Source of the DNA: Nitrospirota bacterium
Lineage (GTDB): Bacteria > Nitrospirota > Nitrospiria > SBBL01 > JAADHI01
NCBI GenBank assembly: GCA_029261155.1
Contig: JAJDBW010000061.1
Span: forward strand, 124,001 to 188,000
Length of the DNA: 64,000 bases
Direction of reading: 5' to 3'
In this document: one piece after another, positions 8,717 through 17,373 of the stretch
Position numbering within the stretch: the stretch's first letter is position 1
Layout: each line of letters opens with the position of its first letter
The notes under the pieces: model-generated
Seen by the model: only the letters and a program-made list of their open reading frames with translations
Database searches by the model: none
What the model was told of the DNA's origin: nothing
Translations under genes and position numbers: made by a program

Positions 8717-10101
8717 TGGCATTGGAGAACTGCAAGCCCATCCTCATTGTCGATGACGATCATCATATGCGATCAGCACTATCGGCTTCCTTGGAACAAC
8801 AAGGCTATACCGTCCTTTCCTCGCCCAACGGAAAAGATGCGCTTCGCCTCTGCCAACACGAAATGGAAAAAGGAGGATTAAGTCTGATCCTCACCGACAT
8901 GAAGATGCCTCAAATGAGCGGAAACGAATTCTGCCACCATGCACGCTCCTCTTGGCCTCAAGTGCCGCTGGTCATGATGTCGGCCTTCGGGACAGTCCAG
9001 GGCGCAGTGGAAGCCATGAAGCTCGGCATATCAGATTACTTGGTCAAACCTTTTTCTGAAGATCGCCTCAACACCCTCATTCAACAAGTCCTCTCCAGGA
9101 CAAAAGGCGAAGGTCGGGCAGTGGAAAAACCGGTTTTTCCGAAAAAAGAACATGGCATTGTGACGGAAGATCACGGTATGAAGCAGATGCTAAAGATGGC
9201 GGGCGTGGTTGCAGCAAGCCAAGCCACCGTCCTGATCGAAGCTGAAAGCGGCACCGGTAAAGAATTACTGGCCCGCTTCATTCATGACCGCAGTCCCCGT
9301 GCGCATCGGCCCTTTGTGGCCATCAATTGTGCAGCCGTACCGGAAACCTTGCTCGAAAGCGAGCTCTTCGGCTTCGAAAAAGGGGCGTTCAGCGGGGCCG
9401 CCGCAAAAAAGCTGGGTCGTTTCGAATTGGCCCAAGGTGGAACCCTCCTCTTGGATGAAGTCGGTGAAATGCACATCTCCCTACAAGCCAAACTCCTGCG
9501 TGTCCTCCAGGAGCGGGAGGTCGACGTGCTTGGCGGCAAAGGTCCTCTTTCAATCGACATCCGCGTGATCGCGACCACCAATCGTTCACTGCTTGGAGAA
9601 GTTCAGGCGGGCCGATTTCGCGAAGACCTCTATTATCGTTTGAATGTTTTTCCGCTTCGCATTCCGCCCTTACGGGAGCGCTTGGGCGATATTCCGAGTT
9701 TAGTAAAGCACTTCATAAAAGTCGGGTCCGACAAATCAGGAAAACCGACGCAATCGGTTCATCCGGAGGCTTTGTCGATTTTAATGCGCAGGCCTTGGCC
9801 CGGTAATGTAAGAGAATTCGAAAACGTGATGGAACGCGCGATTCTTCTTTCCAATGGAGAAGAGATCACCCCCGATCATCTCCTCTTTACGCCAAGGGTA
9901 TCTGAAAAGGGACACGCGACGGAAATCACGACCGTTTGGGAAGCCGAACGAACTTTGATTTTGGAAACACTTGTTCAAGTCGCCGGAAATAGAACCCATG
10001 CCGCGCGGCGCCTGGGGATCAGCATACGCACGCTACGAAATAAGTTACGCGAGTACCATCGGATCGATCCCGACTGCGAAGCGTCCGTGATACGAAATTA
10101 G
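8716..10101 (+). CDS. flrC: Sigma-54-dependent flagellar response regulator, FlrC/FleR-like
   Basis: The start is placed at ATG 8716, which overlaps the kinase stop (TAATG), giving 461 residues. Receiver 1-125 with acidic pocket DDD (13-15) and acceptor D61; AAA+ about 140-370; Fis-like helix-turn-helix at the end (RTHAARRLGISIRTLRNKL). Two deviations are visible: the P-loop reads AESGTGKE (176-183), Ala for the usual first Gly, and the sigma-54 contact loop reads GAFSGA (223-228), Ser for Thr. Both are conservative, so activity is plausible but may differ from the neighbouring activator at 4038. It sits directly before flgB and is probably the activator of the flagellar sigma-54 promoters. 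Confidence 0.88.
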   Translation: MALENCKPILIVDDDHHMRSALSASLEQQGYTVLSSPNGKDALRLCQHEMEKGGLSLILTDMKMPQMSGNEFCHHARSSWPQVPLVMMSAFGTVQGAVEAMKLGISDYLVKPFSEDRLNTLIQQVLSRTKGEGRAVEKPVFPKKEHGIVTEDHGMKQMLKMAGVVAASQATVLIEAESGTGKELLARFIHDRSPRAHRPFVAINCAAVPETLLESELFGFEKGAFSGAAAKKLGRFELAQGGTLLLDEVGEMHISLQAKLLRVLQEREVDVLGGKGPLSIDIRVIATTNRSLLGEVQAGRFREDLYYRLNVFPLRIPPLRERLGDIPSLVKHFIKVGSDKSGKPTQSVHPEALSILMRRPWPGNVREFENVMERAILLSNGEEITPDHLLFTPRVSEKGHATEITTVWEAERTLILETLVQVAGNRTHAARRLGISIRTLRNKLREYHRIDPDCEASVIRN

Positions 10102-10124
10102 AAACGAAACAGGAGGAGGAAACA

Positions 10125-10541
10125 ATGCTTGTAAAACTATTCACAAAATCGCTCGCTCGCTTAGAACAAGCGCTTGATATCCGAAGCGAACGTCATGAAG
10201 TCATCACCTCAAATATTGCAAACCAAGATACCCCAGGCTTCAAAGCGAAATCGCTCGATTTTAAGGCCGCGCTCCAATCTGCAGAAGGCGGAACGCTGAG
10301 CCTACAACCCACAACCACAAACCAAGCCCACCTTCGGGCGGCGGATGGTGCACAAAAACCCTTCGCGGACCAGATCACCCTTTCGGCCGCGGATCGCGCG
10401 AAACGGCTTGATGGGAACACGGTTAACGCAGAAAAAGAGATGACACGGCTTGCCGAAAATACCTTCATGTACCAAACCGCCGCACAACTGATCGCGGGGA
10501 AATTCAGGGGATTGAAAAATATTATTCATGAAGGGAGATAA
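10125..10541 (+). CDS. flgB: Flagellar basal-body rod protein FlgB
   Basis: 138 residues behind an AGGAGGAGG ribosome site. It has the rod-protein N-terminus, with SNIANQDTPGFKAKSLDF at about residues 29-46, and a C-terminal helix ending in an amphipathic segment (TFMYQTAAQLIAGKF). FlgB forms the proximal rod and contacts the MS ring through FliE. It heads the flgB-flgC-fliE-fliF-fliG-fliH-fliI-fliJ string, a widely conserved order. Length is normal for the family. Confidence 0.96.
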   Translation: MLVKLFTKSLARLEQALDIRSERHEVITSNIANQDTPGFKAKSLDFKAALQSAEGGTLSLQPTTTNQAHLRAADGAQKPFADQITLSAADRAKRLDGNTVNAEKEMTRLAENTFMYQTAAQLIAGKFRGLKNIIHEGR

Positions 10542-10544
10542 GCG

Positions 10545-10979
10545 ATGAATATCGAAAAACTGTTTTCCATTCCCGCCTCTGGACTTGATGCACAACGCGA
10601 ACGTTTAAATGTAATTGCCAGTAACCTGGCCAATGTCGATTCGACATCCACACCGGGAGGCGGACCCTATCGACGAAAAGATGTTGTCTTTTCCTCTGTG
10701 GCCATTGAGGGACCCTTCGAGGCCCTACTGAAGCAGAACCTCGACAGGCCTCAAGGTGTGGAAGTCAGCCGGATCACGCACGATCCTCGACCATTCAAGT
10801 CGGTCTTCCAACCCAGCCATCCGGATGCGGATTCGGAAGGCTTTGTCCTTTATCCAAATGTAAATGCCATGGAAGAAATGGTAAACATGATTTCGGCGCT
10901 TCGTTCTTACGAAGCCAATGTCACCGTTTTAAATTCGGCTAAAAGTATGGCGGCCAAGGCCTTGGAAATTGGCCGCTAA
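10545..10979 (+). CDS. flgC: Flagellar basal-body rod protein FlgC
   Basis: 144 residues starting 3 bp after flgB. The N-terminal block ASGLDAQRERLNVIASNLAN and the downstream PYRRKDVVFSS are typical of FlgC. The C-terminal NVNAMEEMVNMISALRSYEAN block is the conserved rod/hook C-terminal helix. FlgC is a proximal rod subunit exported by the flagellar type III system. Length and order match the family. Confidence 0.97.
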   Translation: MNIEKLFSIPASGLDAQRERLNVIASNLANVDSTSTPGGGPYRRKDVVFSSVAIEGPFEALLKQNLDRPQGVEVSRITHDPRPFKSVFQPSHPDADSEGFVLYPNVNAMEEMVNMISALRSYEANVTVLNSAKSMAAKALEIGR

Positions 10980-11007
10980 ACCGTCCCAGTAAGCGGAAAG
11001 GATTTTC

Positions 11008-11307
11008 ATGAAAATTCAATCGATCTCACATGAACAAATCGGCGCATTGACCCAACATAAACCGGAGGGGATTTCCAATCCGAAGGGGAATGGTTTTTTG
11101 GATACATTGAAAGATTCGCTTTCCCAGGTAAACAATCTTCAGAAAACGGCAGAACAAGCGGTAACGGATTTGGTTTCGGGAAAAGATCAGGAAATCCATC
11201 AAACCATGATCGCTGTCGAAAAAGCGGATGTCTCTTTTCAACTCATGATGCAGGTCCGGAATAAAATATTAACGGCCTATGAAGAGATCAGCCGGATGCA
11301 AATTTAA
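11008..11307 (+). CDS. fliE: Flagellar hook-basal body complex protein FliE
   Basis: 99 residues. The C-terminal half carries the FliE signature: FLDTLKDSLSQVNNLQ, a VSGKDQEIHQTMIAVEKAD block and VSFQLMMQVRNKILTAYEEI at the end. FliE joins the MS ring (FliF) to the proximal rod and is the first exported rod component. It lies between flgC and fliF as expected. Confidence 0.95.
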   Translation: MKIQSISHEQIGALTQHKPEGISNPKGNGFLDTLKDSLSQVNNLQKTAEQAVTDLVSGKDQEIHQTMIAVEKADVSFQLMMQVRNKILTAYEEISRMQI

Positions 11308-11335
11308 TGACCTTAGACCGCTGAGGAAATAACAC

Positions 11336-12949
11336 ATGGCCGACATTAAAAAACTGGCGGAAAGCCTCACAGAACTGAGTATGACAAAGAAGATCTTGAT
11401 TGCCTTGGCCTTTGCCGGTGGCTTCGCTTTGATCAGTGTGCTCTGGCTCTGGACGCAAGCACCCGAATTTCGAGTCCTCTATACCAACCTATCTCCCGAA
11501 GACGCGGGCGCCGTCGTGGAAAAATTCAAAGAGCAAAACATTCCTTATCAATTTTCAGGCGGTGGGACAACGCTTCTTGTTCCGGGAGAACAAGTTCATG
11601 AATTACGGCTTCAATTGGCAGGGCAAGGATTGCCTCAAGGCAGCGGGGTTGGCTTTGAAATCTTCGATAAATCATCCTTAGGTACAACGGAATATGCTCA
11701 GAAGCTCAATTTCAGACGTGCCCTCCAAGGAGAACTTGCACGAACGATCACTCAACTGGAAGAAATTAGCAATGCCCGAGTGCATCTGGTCATTCCGGAA
11801 CCAACCCTGTTTAGCGAACAGCAGGAAGAAGCGCGCGCTGCCGTGGTGGTTAGCCTTCGGCCCGGTCGAAGCCTTTCGGCTGCCCAAATTCAAGGTATCT
11901 CGCATCTGGTTTCGGGCAGCGTGATTGGATTAAACCCCAACGCGGTTACCATCGTCGACAGCAAAGGACAAATACGAACGAAGGGATCGGAAGATGGCAG
12001 CTCACTCCAAATGAGCCATACCCAACTCGAATACCAGAAAAATTTAGAACAGGATCTGGAAAATAAAATTGAGACCATCCTGGCAAGGGTCGTCGGCCCC
12101 AATAAAACAGTGGTCCGCGTCTCGAGCCTCTTGAATTTTAGGCAAGTCGAATTGACAGAGGAACGCTTTGACCCGGATACGCCAGTCGTAAGAAGCGAAC
12201 AACGCTCGCAGGGTCAGGCCAACGGAGATTCTCAGTCTCAGCCCCCAAGCGGCGTTCCTGGCGTGTCAAGCAATCTTCCCGCTAATGCCGCTGCACCGGG
12301 TGCGGGCTCACGAAACAGCAATAACTCTCAATCAACAAACGAGGTTATTAACTACGAAATCAGTAAAACAATCAGCCGAGTTGTAGAACCTTATGGAACC
12401 ATCAAACAGCTTTCGGTGGCCGTCATGATTGATGGAAACTATGAAACGACGAGCGACGAAGAAGGCAAGGAATCCCAGAATTATGTACCCAGAGGTGAAG
12501 AAGAAATGGGGAAACTCGAGGAAATCGTAAAGAAGACCATGGGCTATTCCGTAGAACGAAAAGACCAAGTCGAGGTAGTCAATATTCCCTTCAATGCCAG
12601 CCCGGCTACGGATACCGCAGATGTCGCATCGAGATCGATTGTAGAAAAAATCAAGGACTGGCTCCCTCTGGTCAGACAGATCGTCGGTCCGCTCCTGATT
12701 CTATTGGTTCTCCTTTTCGTCACCAAACCGATTATGAAGGTTCTCCTCACTCCCGCCCCTCAACCACTTCCGCTTCCGGAAGGCATGAGTTTGGATGCCT
12801 TTATGAATTCGGGGGGGAATTCGAGACAATTGGGATCAGGCAAAAATCAGGAGCCCGAGACGATTACCAAAGATGAATTTCTCGAATTGGCAAGAGACCA
12901 TCCCCAAGCGGCAACGCATCTTGTGAACAAGTGGGTTGGCGAATCCTAA
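11336..12949 (+). CDS. fliF: Flagellar MS-ring protein FliF
   Basis: 537 residues. The first membrane segment is at about 20-39 and the second at about 448-465. Between them lies the YscJ/FliF ring-building motif region (YTNLSPEDAGAVVEKF, ARVHLVIPEP) and a Ser/Asn/Gln-rich linker around 290-335. The cytoplasmic tail ends in ARDHPQAATHLVNKWVGE, the FliG-binding helix typical of FliF. FliF forms the inner-membrane ring on which rotor and export gate assemble. Length is normal. Confidence 0.97.
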   Translation: MADIKKLAESLTELSMTKKILIALAFAGGFALISVLWLWTQAPEFRVLYTNLSPEDAGAVVEKFKEQNIPYQFSGGGTTLLVPGEQVHELRLQLAGQGLPQGSGVGFEIFDKSSLGTTEYAQKLNFRRALQGELARTITQLEEISNARVHLVIPEPTLFSEQQEEARAAVVVSLRPGRSLSAAQIQGISHLVSGSVIGLNPNAVTIVDSKGQIRTKGSEDGSSLQMSHTQLEYQKNLEQDLENKIETILARVVGPNKTVVRVSSLLNFRQVELTEERFDPDTPVVRSEQRSQGQANGDSQSQPPSGVPGVSSNLPANAAAPGAGSRNSNNSQSTNEVINYEISKTISRVVEPYGTIKQLSVAVMIDGNYETTSDEEGKESQNYVPRGEEEMGKLEEIVKKTMGYSVERKDQVEVVNIPFNASPATDTADVASRSIVEKIKDWLPLVRQIVGPLLILLVLLFVTKPIMKVLLTPAPQPLPLPEGMSLDAFMNSGGNSRQLGSGKNQEPETITKDEFLELARDHPQAATHLVNKWVGES

Positions 12950-13032
12950 TGCGCAACGAACGCAATGGTATTTAATTCTAAGGCCCCATTGGGCAGAAAC
13001 GCTTCGTTAGATATGAAATGGTTTAAGGAAAG

Positions 13033-14037
13033 ATGGCGATAGAAGACGGCTACTATAAAGCGGCCATTCTCTTAACCGTTCTGGGTGAAGATGCCGCGTC
13101 TGAAGTCATGAAAACACTTTCACCCAAGATCCTCAACCGTATCGGAAGCAAGATTACGGAATTGACAGAAGTCCCTCAGCATGACTTGGACGAAATTTTT
13201 CAGGAATTTGCAGCCCATGTCGCCAAAACGGGTGGAATGAATGTTGAAGGAAAAGCCTACATCGCAAAAGTATTAAATAAGGCCCTCGGAAAAGAAAAGG
13301 CCGAACGGATTATGGAAAACCTTGTTGAAGCAGAGGAGAGCGGGCTCGACACCCTGAAGTGGATGGACCCCAAGGGGATCGCCGCTTTGATACGCGGTGA
13401 ACACCCACAAACCATCGCGCTGATCTTGTCTTACCTCGATCCAAGCCTCGGCAGTGAAGTGCTCCCCTTCCTTCCCGAAGCCCTGAGAAGCGATGTTATG
13501 GTTCGAATGGCCACCCTGGAAGATATCCCCTCCGGCGTGTTGCAAGAAATTGGTGTCGCATTGAATAAAGATCTCAGACAAATTGGAAGCGGTTCGGGCG
13601 CCGTCCGAAAAGTCAGCGGTGTTAAACTCGCCGCCGCGATCTTAAATCAAATCGACAGCGAATCCGAAAAAGCGATCATGGAATCTATTACAGAGAATCA
13701 AGCGGAAGTCGCTGAGCAAATCCGTCAACTCATGTTCGTTTTCGACGACCTGACTGCTTTGGATAGTCGAGGCATGCAGGAACTGATGAAGGTGGTCAGC
13801 AAAGAACAACTTGGCCTGGCGCTCAAGGCCACCAGCGAGGAAATGAGCAACCTTATTTTCTCGAGCATGTCGGAACGTGCTGCAGCCCTCTTGAGAGAAG
13901 ATATGGAAGCGAAAGGTCCCGTTAAAGTCAGTGAAGTCGAAAAAGCGCAGCAGGAAATCCTTAAATTGGCCAAAACCTTGGAAGAAGCCGGAACCATCGT
14001 TCTTGGAGGAAAAGGTGGATCCGACGCGCTTGTCTAA
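13033..14037 (+). CDS. fliG: Flagellar motor switch protein FliG
   Basis: 334 residues behind AAGGAAAG. FliG hallmarks are EHPQTIALILSYLDP in the middle domain and the charged C-terminal torque helix region (LTALDSRGMQELMKVVSKEQL, then RAAALLREDMEAKGPVKVSEVE). FliG binds FliF with its N-terminus and touches the stator MotA with the C-terminus. An 83-bp gap precedes it after fliF, with no terminator seen, so it is probably in the same operon. Confidence 0.97.
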   Translation: MAIEDGYYKAAILLTVLGEDAASEVMKTLSPKILNRIGSKITELTEVPQHDLDEIFQEFAAHVAKTGGMNVEGKAYIAKVLNKALGKEKAERIMENLVEAEESGLDTLKWMDPKGIAALIRGEHPQTIALILSYLDPSLGSEVLPFLPEALRSDVMVRMATLEDIPSGVLQEIGVALNKDLRQIGSGSGAVRKVSGVKLAAAILNQIDSESEKAIMESITENQAEVAEQIRQLMFVFDDLTALDSRGMQELMKVVSKEQLGLALKATSEEMSNLIFSSMSERAAALLREDMEAKGPVKVSEVEKAQQEILKLAKTLEEAGTIVLGGKGGSDALV

Positions 14038-14041
14038 AATT

Positions 14042-14701
14042 ATGAAGTCCGATACGCAAGTCCCGAAAGACATACAACCCTATGCCTTAAACGACATGGG
14101 TTCGAAGACGGCGAGACCGGCAAGAAAAAATGCTTTGAAGGGCTCAGCTTCTCGGCGCCATCACGGGCACGAGGGCGTAGGTGATGAGGCCTCGGAGATC
14201 GAACGCGAAGCCTATGAACGCGGCTTTATTGCCGGGGAGGAAGCCGGTCATGCCTTAGGTTTAAAAAAAGTGGAACATACCCGAAAGCTCCTCTCCGAAA
14301 TGATCGCGGAAATGAACCAGCTTCAAATGGAGATCGTGAAGGCTGCCGAACAAGATATTCTTGCAATCGCACTTGCTGTTGCCCAGCGAATTCTCGGTGA
14401 TGAGACCCATTCAGATCGAGAACGATTGCTTAAAAATATTCACGAAGCCATTAAAAAAGTCGGCCAATCGGATAAGATTATCATTCGTCTGTCGCCCCAA
14501 GATATCGATCAAATTGTCCAAGAGTCGGATGCCCTTTCCCGCCTCGTAAAACAGGAGGGGAAAATAAAATTTGAGGCAGACAATACGCTTATATCCGGCG
14601 AATGCATTGTAGATGGGCAAGAACGCATGGTAGATGCCCGCTTTAAAAGTCAAGTCGCGGTTTTCATCGATGCCTTCAGTAAGGAAGAAAACGAAGCATG
14701 A
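14042..14701 (+). CDS. fliH: Flagellar export ATPase regulator FliH
   Basis: 219 residues from ATG 14042, four bases after the fliG stop. A longer reading frame runs back into fliG, but its extra N-terminus is only the fliG sequence in another frame and is not believable. The protein has a disordered, basic N-terminus, a glycine-containing helical stretch (AYERGFIAGEEAGHALGL, about 55-72), and a C-terminal domain (VAQRILGDETH, then LIISGECIVDGQERMVDAR region) typical of FliH/YscL. FliH dimers hold the ATPase FliI at the export gate. The gene overlaps fliI by 4 bp (ATGA). Confidence 0.92.
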   Translation: MKSDTQVPKDIQPYALNDMGSKTARPARKNALKGSASRRHHGHEGVGDEASEIEREAYERGFIAGEEAGHALGLKKVEHTRKLLSEMIAEMNQLQMEIVKAAEQDILAIALAVAQRILGDETHSDRERLLKNIHEAIKKVGQSDKIIIRLSPQDIDQIVQESDALSRLVKQEGKIKFEADNTLISGECIVDGQERMVDARFKSQVAVFIDAFSKEENEA

Positions 14702-16047
14702 ATGGCTCAGTCAATACTCGGCTCGAGCAGATAGAACGCATCGATCCAATTCCTTCCCAAGGGAAAATCCTACAGGCCATTGGCTTGGTCTTAGAAGGCT
14801 ATGCGCCGGTCTCTTCGATTGGCGAAGTCTGCACCATTGCTTCTACCAAGACAGGTCGTGAGCTTTTAGCGGAAGTCGTCGGTTTTCGGGGCGATAAAAT
14901 TCTTCTTATGCCTTTGGGCGACTTAAGAGATATCGGACCGGGTGCCCCCATCGTCGGGCGGGGTGATCATGCCAAAGCGAAGGTTGGAGCGGCCTTACTC
15001 GGAAGAGTCATCGATGGCTTAGGCCAAGCCATCGATGACAAAGGACCGCTTAATACGGTCGAAAGCCGCCCGATCTACGGCAATCCGCCCAATCCCCTTT
15101 TCCGGGAGAGAATTCAGGCACCGCTCGATTTGGGCATTCGAGCCATTAATGGTTTATTGACCTGTGGCAAAGGTCAGCGTGTTGGTATTTTCGCCGGCAC
15201 CGGTGTTGGAAAAAGTGTATTACTCGGTATGATCTCTCGTTACACGGAAGCAGATGTGAATGTCATTGCACTCATCGGTGAACGCGGGCGAGAGGTAAAA
15301 GAATTTATCGAAAAGGAACTCAAAGAAGAAGGCCTTCGCCGGTCTGTTGTCATCGTCGCCACATCGGAACAGCCTCCGCTCATTCGGCGCAGAGCGGCCT
15401 ACTTGGCCATTACAATTGCAGAATATTTCAGAGAACAGGAAATGGAAGTTCTATTTTCAATGGACTCCTTAACACGACTTGCGCATGCCCAACGCGAAAT
15501 CGGATTAGCCATCGGCGAACCCCCAACCACAAAAGGCTACACGCCCTCCGTTTTTTCGGAGCTTCCAAAATTTCTAGAACGTGCTGGAACCGCCGTGGGG
15601 CAAGGATCGATTACCGGCCTTTATACCGTATTGGTTGAGGGAGATGACCTGAACGATCCCATACCCGATGCGGCGCGCTCGATATTGGATGGCCATATCG
15701 TTTTGTCCCGCGAACTCGCCAACGAAAACCACTATCCAGCCATTGATATATTGAACAGCATTAGCCGCGTGATGATCGATATCGTGAAGCCCGAGCAAGC
15801 GGCGGCGGCCAAAATAATTTCTCAATGGATTGCAAACTACAAAAAGGCGGAAGACCTCATTCATATCGGTGCCTACAAAGCCGGGAGTAGCCGGAAAATC
15901 GACCATAGTATTGCCATGAAAGAAAGCTTGGAAATGTATCTGCAACAAGGCATGTTGGTTAAATCGGACCTTCAAGAAAGCGTCGAGGCCCTCTTGCTTC
16001 TCGCCCAAACGCAGACGGTTCCAGATCACGAGGAGAGGAGTCCCTAA
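14698..16047 (+). CDS. fliI: Flagellum-specific export ATPase FliI
   Basis: 449 residues, the expected length. The F1-beta-like ATPase core has Walker A GIFAGTGVGKS (about 163-173), the GERGREVKEFIE motif that distinguishes FliI/YscN from F1 subunits, and the Walker B segment MDSLTRLAHAQREI. The C-terminus contains DHSIAMKESLEMYLQQ. FliI energises unfolding and entry of flagellar substrates. It overlaps fliH and lies two bases before fliJ. Confidence 0.97.
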   Translation: MNGSVNTRLEQIERIDPIPSQGKILQAIGLVLEGYAPVSSIGEVCTIASTKTGRELLAEVVGFRGDKILLMPLGDLRDIGPGAPIVGRGDHAKAKVGAALLGRVIDGLGQAIDDKGPLNTVESRPIYGNPPNPLFRERIQAPLDLGIRAINGLLTCGKGQRVGIFAGTGVGKSVLLGMISRYTEADVNVIALIGERGREVKEFIEKELKEEGLRRSVVIVATSEQPPLIRRRAAYLAITIAEYFREQEMEVLFSMDSLTRLAHAQREIGLAIGEPPTTKGYTPSVFSELPKFLERAGTAVGQGSITGLYTVLVEGDDLNDPIPDAARSILDGHIVLSRELANENHYPAIDILNSISRVMIDIVKPEQAAAAKIISQWIANYKKAEDLIHIGAYKAGSSRKIDHSIAMKESLEMYLQQGMLVKSDLQESVEALLLLAQTQTVPDHEERSP

Positions 16048-16049
16048 GA

Positions 16050-16496
16050 ATGGCCACTTACCGATCCCGCTTAAAAACCGTTTTAGAGGAACGCAGCATT
16101 CGACAGGATCAGCGTCAACGCGCTCACGCGGTTGAAAAACAACAGTTGCTCAGAGAAGAAACCATTCTACAAAAAATGATCGAAGCATCCGAAACGGCTT
16201 TGAATGGAATGAGCGCATTGCAGGAGGGTTTTGTAAACCCGGGAGAAATAGAAGTCTACTGGCAATTTGTGGATCATCAAGCGAGAAAAATCGCAAAACA
16301 AAAAGAGGTCGTTATCGCACAACGACGCATGGTTGAGGAAAAAAGACAGGATCTCGAGAAGGCGGTTCAAGAGAAAAAAACCATTGAAAAGATAGAAGCG
16401 AAAAGAAAGGAAGTGTTTTTCGCTTCGGTTAAAAAAAAGGAGTCCGATTTCTTGGACGAGGTCGGAGGGAGAATGGAGCAAAGAGGCCTGGGATGA
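16050..16496 (+). CDS. fliJ: Flagellar export chaperone FliJ
   Basis: 148 residues, almost entirely coiled coil and highly charged, with the FliJ-like pattern of an N-terminal YRSRLKTVLEERSIRQDQ helix and a long heptad region to about 135. FliJ binds the FliI ring and FlhA and acts like the gamma subunit of ATP synthase. Sequence conservation in FliJ is low, so the call depends on length, coiled-coil nature and position after fliI. It overlaps the next gene by 4 bp (ATGA). Confidence 0.87.
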   Translation: MATYRSRLKTVLEERSIRQDQRQRAHAVEKQQLLREETILQKMIEASETALNGMSALQEGFVNPGEIEVYWQFVDHQARKIAKQKEVVIAQRRMVEEKRQDLEKAVQEKKTIEKIEAKRKEVFFASVKKKESDFLDEVGGRMEQRGLG

Positions 16497-17038
16497 AGGA
16501 CCGAATCGACATAAAAGCGGGTCTCGAAACTCAATCACGCAAACCGCATGAGATCCGCACGATATTTATTTCTATAACAGCATTTGTCTTGTTTATACTG
16601 TTCCCATCGACCCAGGCCCTTAGCGCGGAGGACGAAAACCCTGGATCTATCATTAAGGCCCTTGGTGAACGTGAAGCCATAATCGATCAACGAGAAGCCC
16701 GCTTAAAAGAACGAGAAGGTCGCCTTCACCTTCTTGAGGAAGAAATACGAGCGATGATAAAAAAACATACGACGCTGAAGGAAGAATACGATCAAAGAGA
16801 AGCCTTACGCTTAAGTGAACGACAACAAGAAGAAGAAAAGCGCCTCGCCCGTTTGGCCAAAATTTTTCAATCCATGCCGCCCAAGGAAGCCGCCAATCGG
16901 CTCTCCAAATTAAAAGAACAAACAGCCCTGGCATTACTCAGAAGAATAAAAGAGAAGGATGTGGCAAAAATCCTTAGCAATTTAAGCCCCACTCAGGCCG
17001 CAAAATACAGCGAGAAATTCATCAAGGTTCCTAAATAA
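16493..17038 (+). CDS. MotE-like flagellar protein (membrane-anchored coiled coil, MgtE-N-like tail)
   Basis: 181 residues. An N-terminal hydrophobic segment (about 23-42) is a signal anchor or signal peptide, followed by a long charged coiled coil (about 55-120). The C-terminal segment is IFQSMPPKEAANRLSKL with LRRIKEKDVAKILSNLSPTQAA, which matches the MgtE N-domain-like fold found in MotE. MotE proteins are periplasmic chaperones of the motility machinery encoded next to fliJ in many bacteria. It closes the flagellar operon here and is followed by a 156-bp spacer. Confidence 0.78.
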   Translation: MKDRIDIKAGLETQSRKPHEIRTIFISITAFVLFILFPSTQALSAEDENPGSIIKALGEREAIIDQREARLKEREGRLHLLEEEIRAMIKKHTTLKEEYDQREALRLSERQQEEEKRLARLAKIFQSMPPKEAANRLSKLKEQTALALLRRIKEKDVAKILSNLSPTQAAKYSEKFIKVPK

Positions 17039-17194
17039 CGACCCTCTCCTTCTTTTAAAAAAATGCGGCATTCAATTATATCTTCGGGTCGATAGATTTA
17101 GCAGATTTCGGGTTCTGGAATTCCGACATCAGAGCGATTTCATTTTTTCCTGAACTATGCTAGGCTAAATCCTCAATTTAGAGGACGGTCTGAG

Positions 17195-17356
17195 ATGCTT
17201 TTTCGTTTAATTGGTTTTGTTTCGTTTATCATTTTGATTATCGCATCCTTAGCATCCTTAAAGATGATCGAAGTCACGGCGCCTCCATTAAAACAGCTTA
17301 TCGACGTTTTAATCGCACTCGGCCAAACGATAAAAAACGGACTTCAATCGCTTTGA
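17195..17356 (+). CDS. Small membrane protein (53 aa), unknown function
   Basis: An ATG at 17195 behind a GAGGACGG ribosome site opens a 53-codon frame. The first 23 residues form a strong transmembrane helix (MLFRLIGFVSFIILIIASLA); the rest (about 28-53) is a short amphipathic tail ending in GLQSL. It fills the gap between the flagellar operon and purC (17 bp to purC). I do not recognise a family. Support comes from the ribosome site, the coherent membrane segment and the fit between genes; no homologue is known to me. Confidence 0.5.
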   Translation: MLFRLIGFVSFIILIIASLASLKMIEVTAPPLKQLIDVLIALGQTIKNGLQSL

Positions 17357-17373
17357 CCTTAAATTAAGCGCTG

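Noticed and set aside
13931-14041. N-terminal extension of FliH into fliG
   Set aside because: The extra 37 residues are fliG sequence in another frame with strongly basic, random composition; a start at ATG 14042 fits the family.
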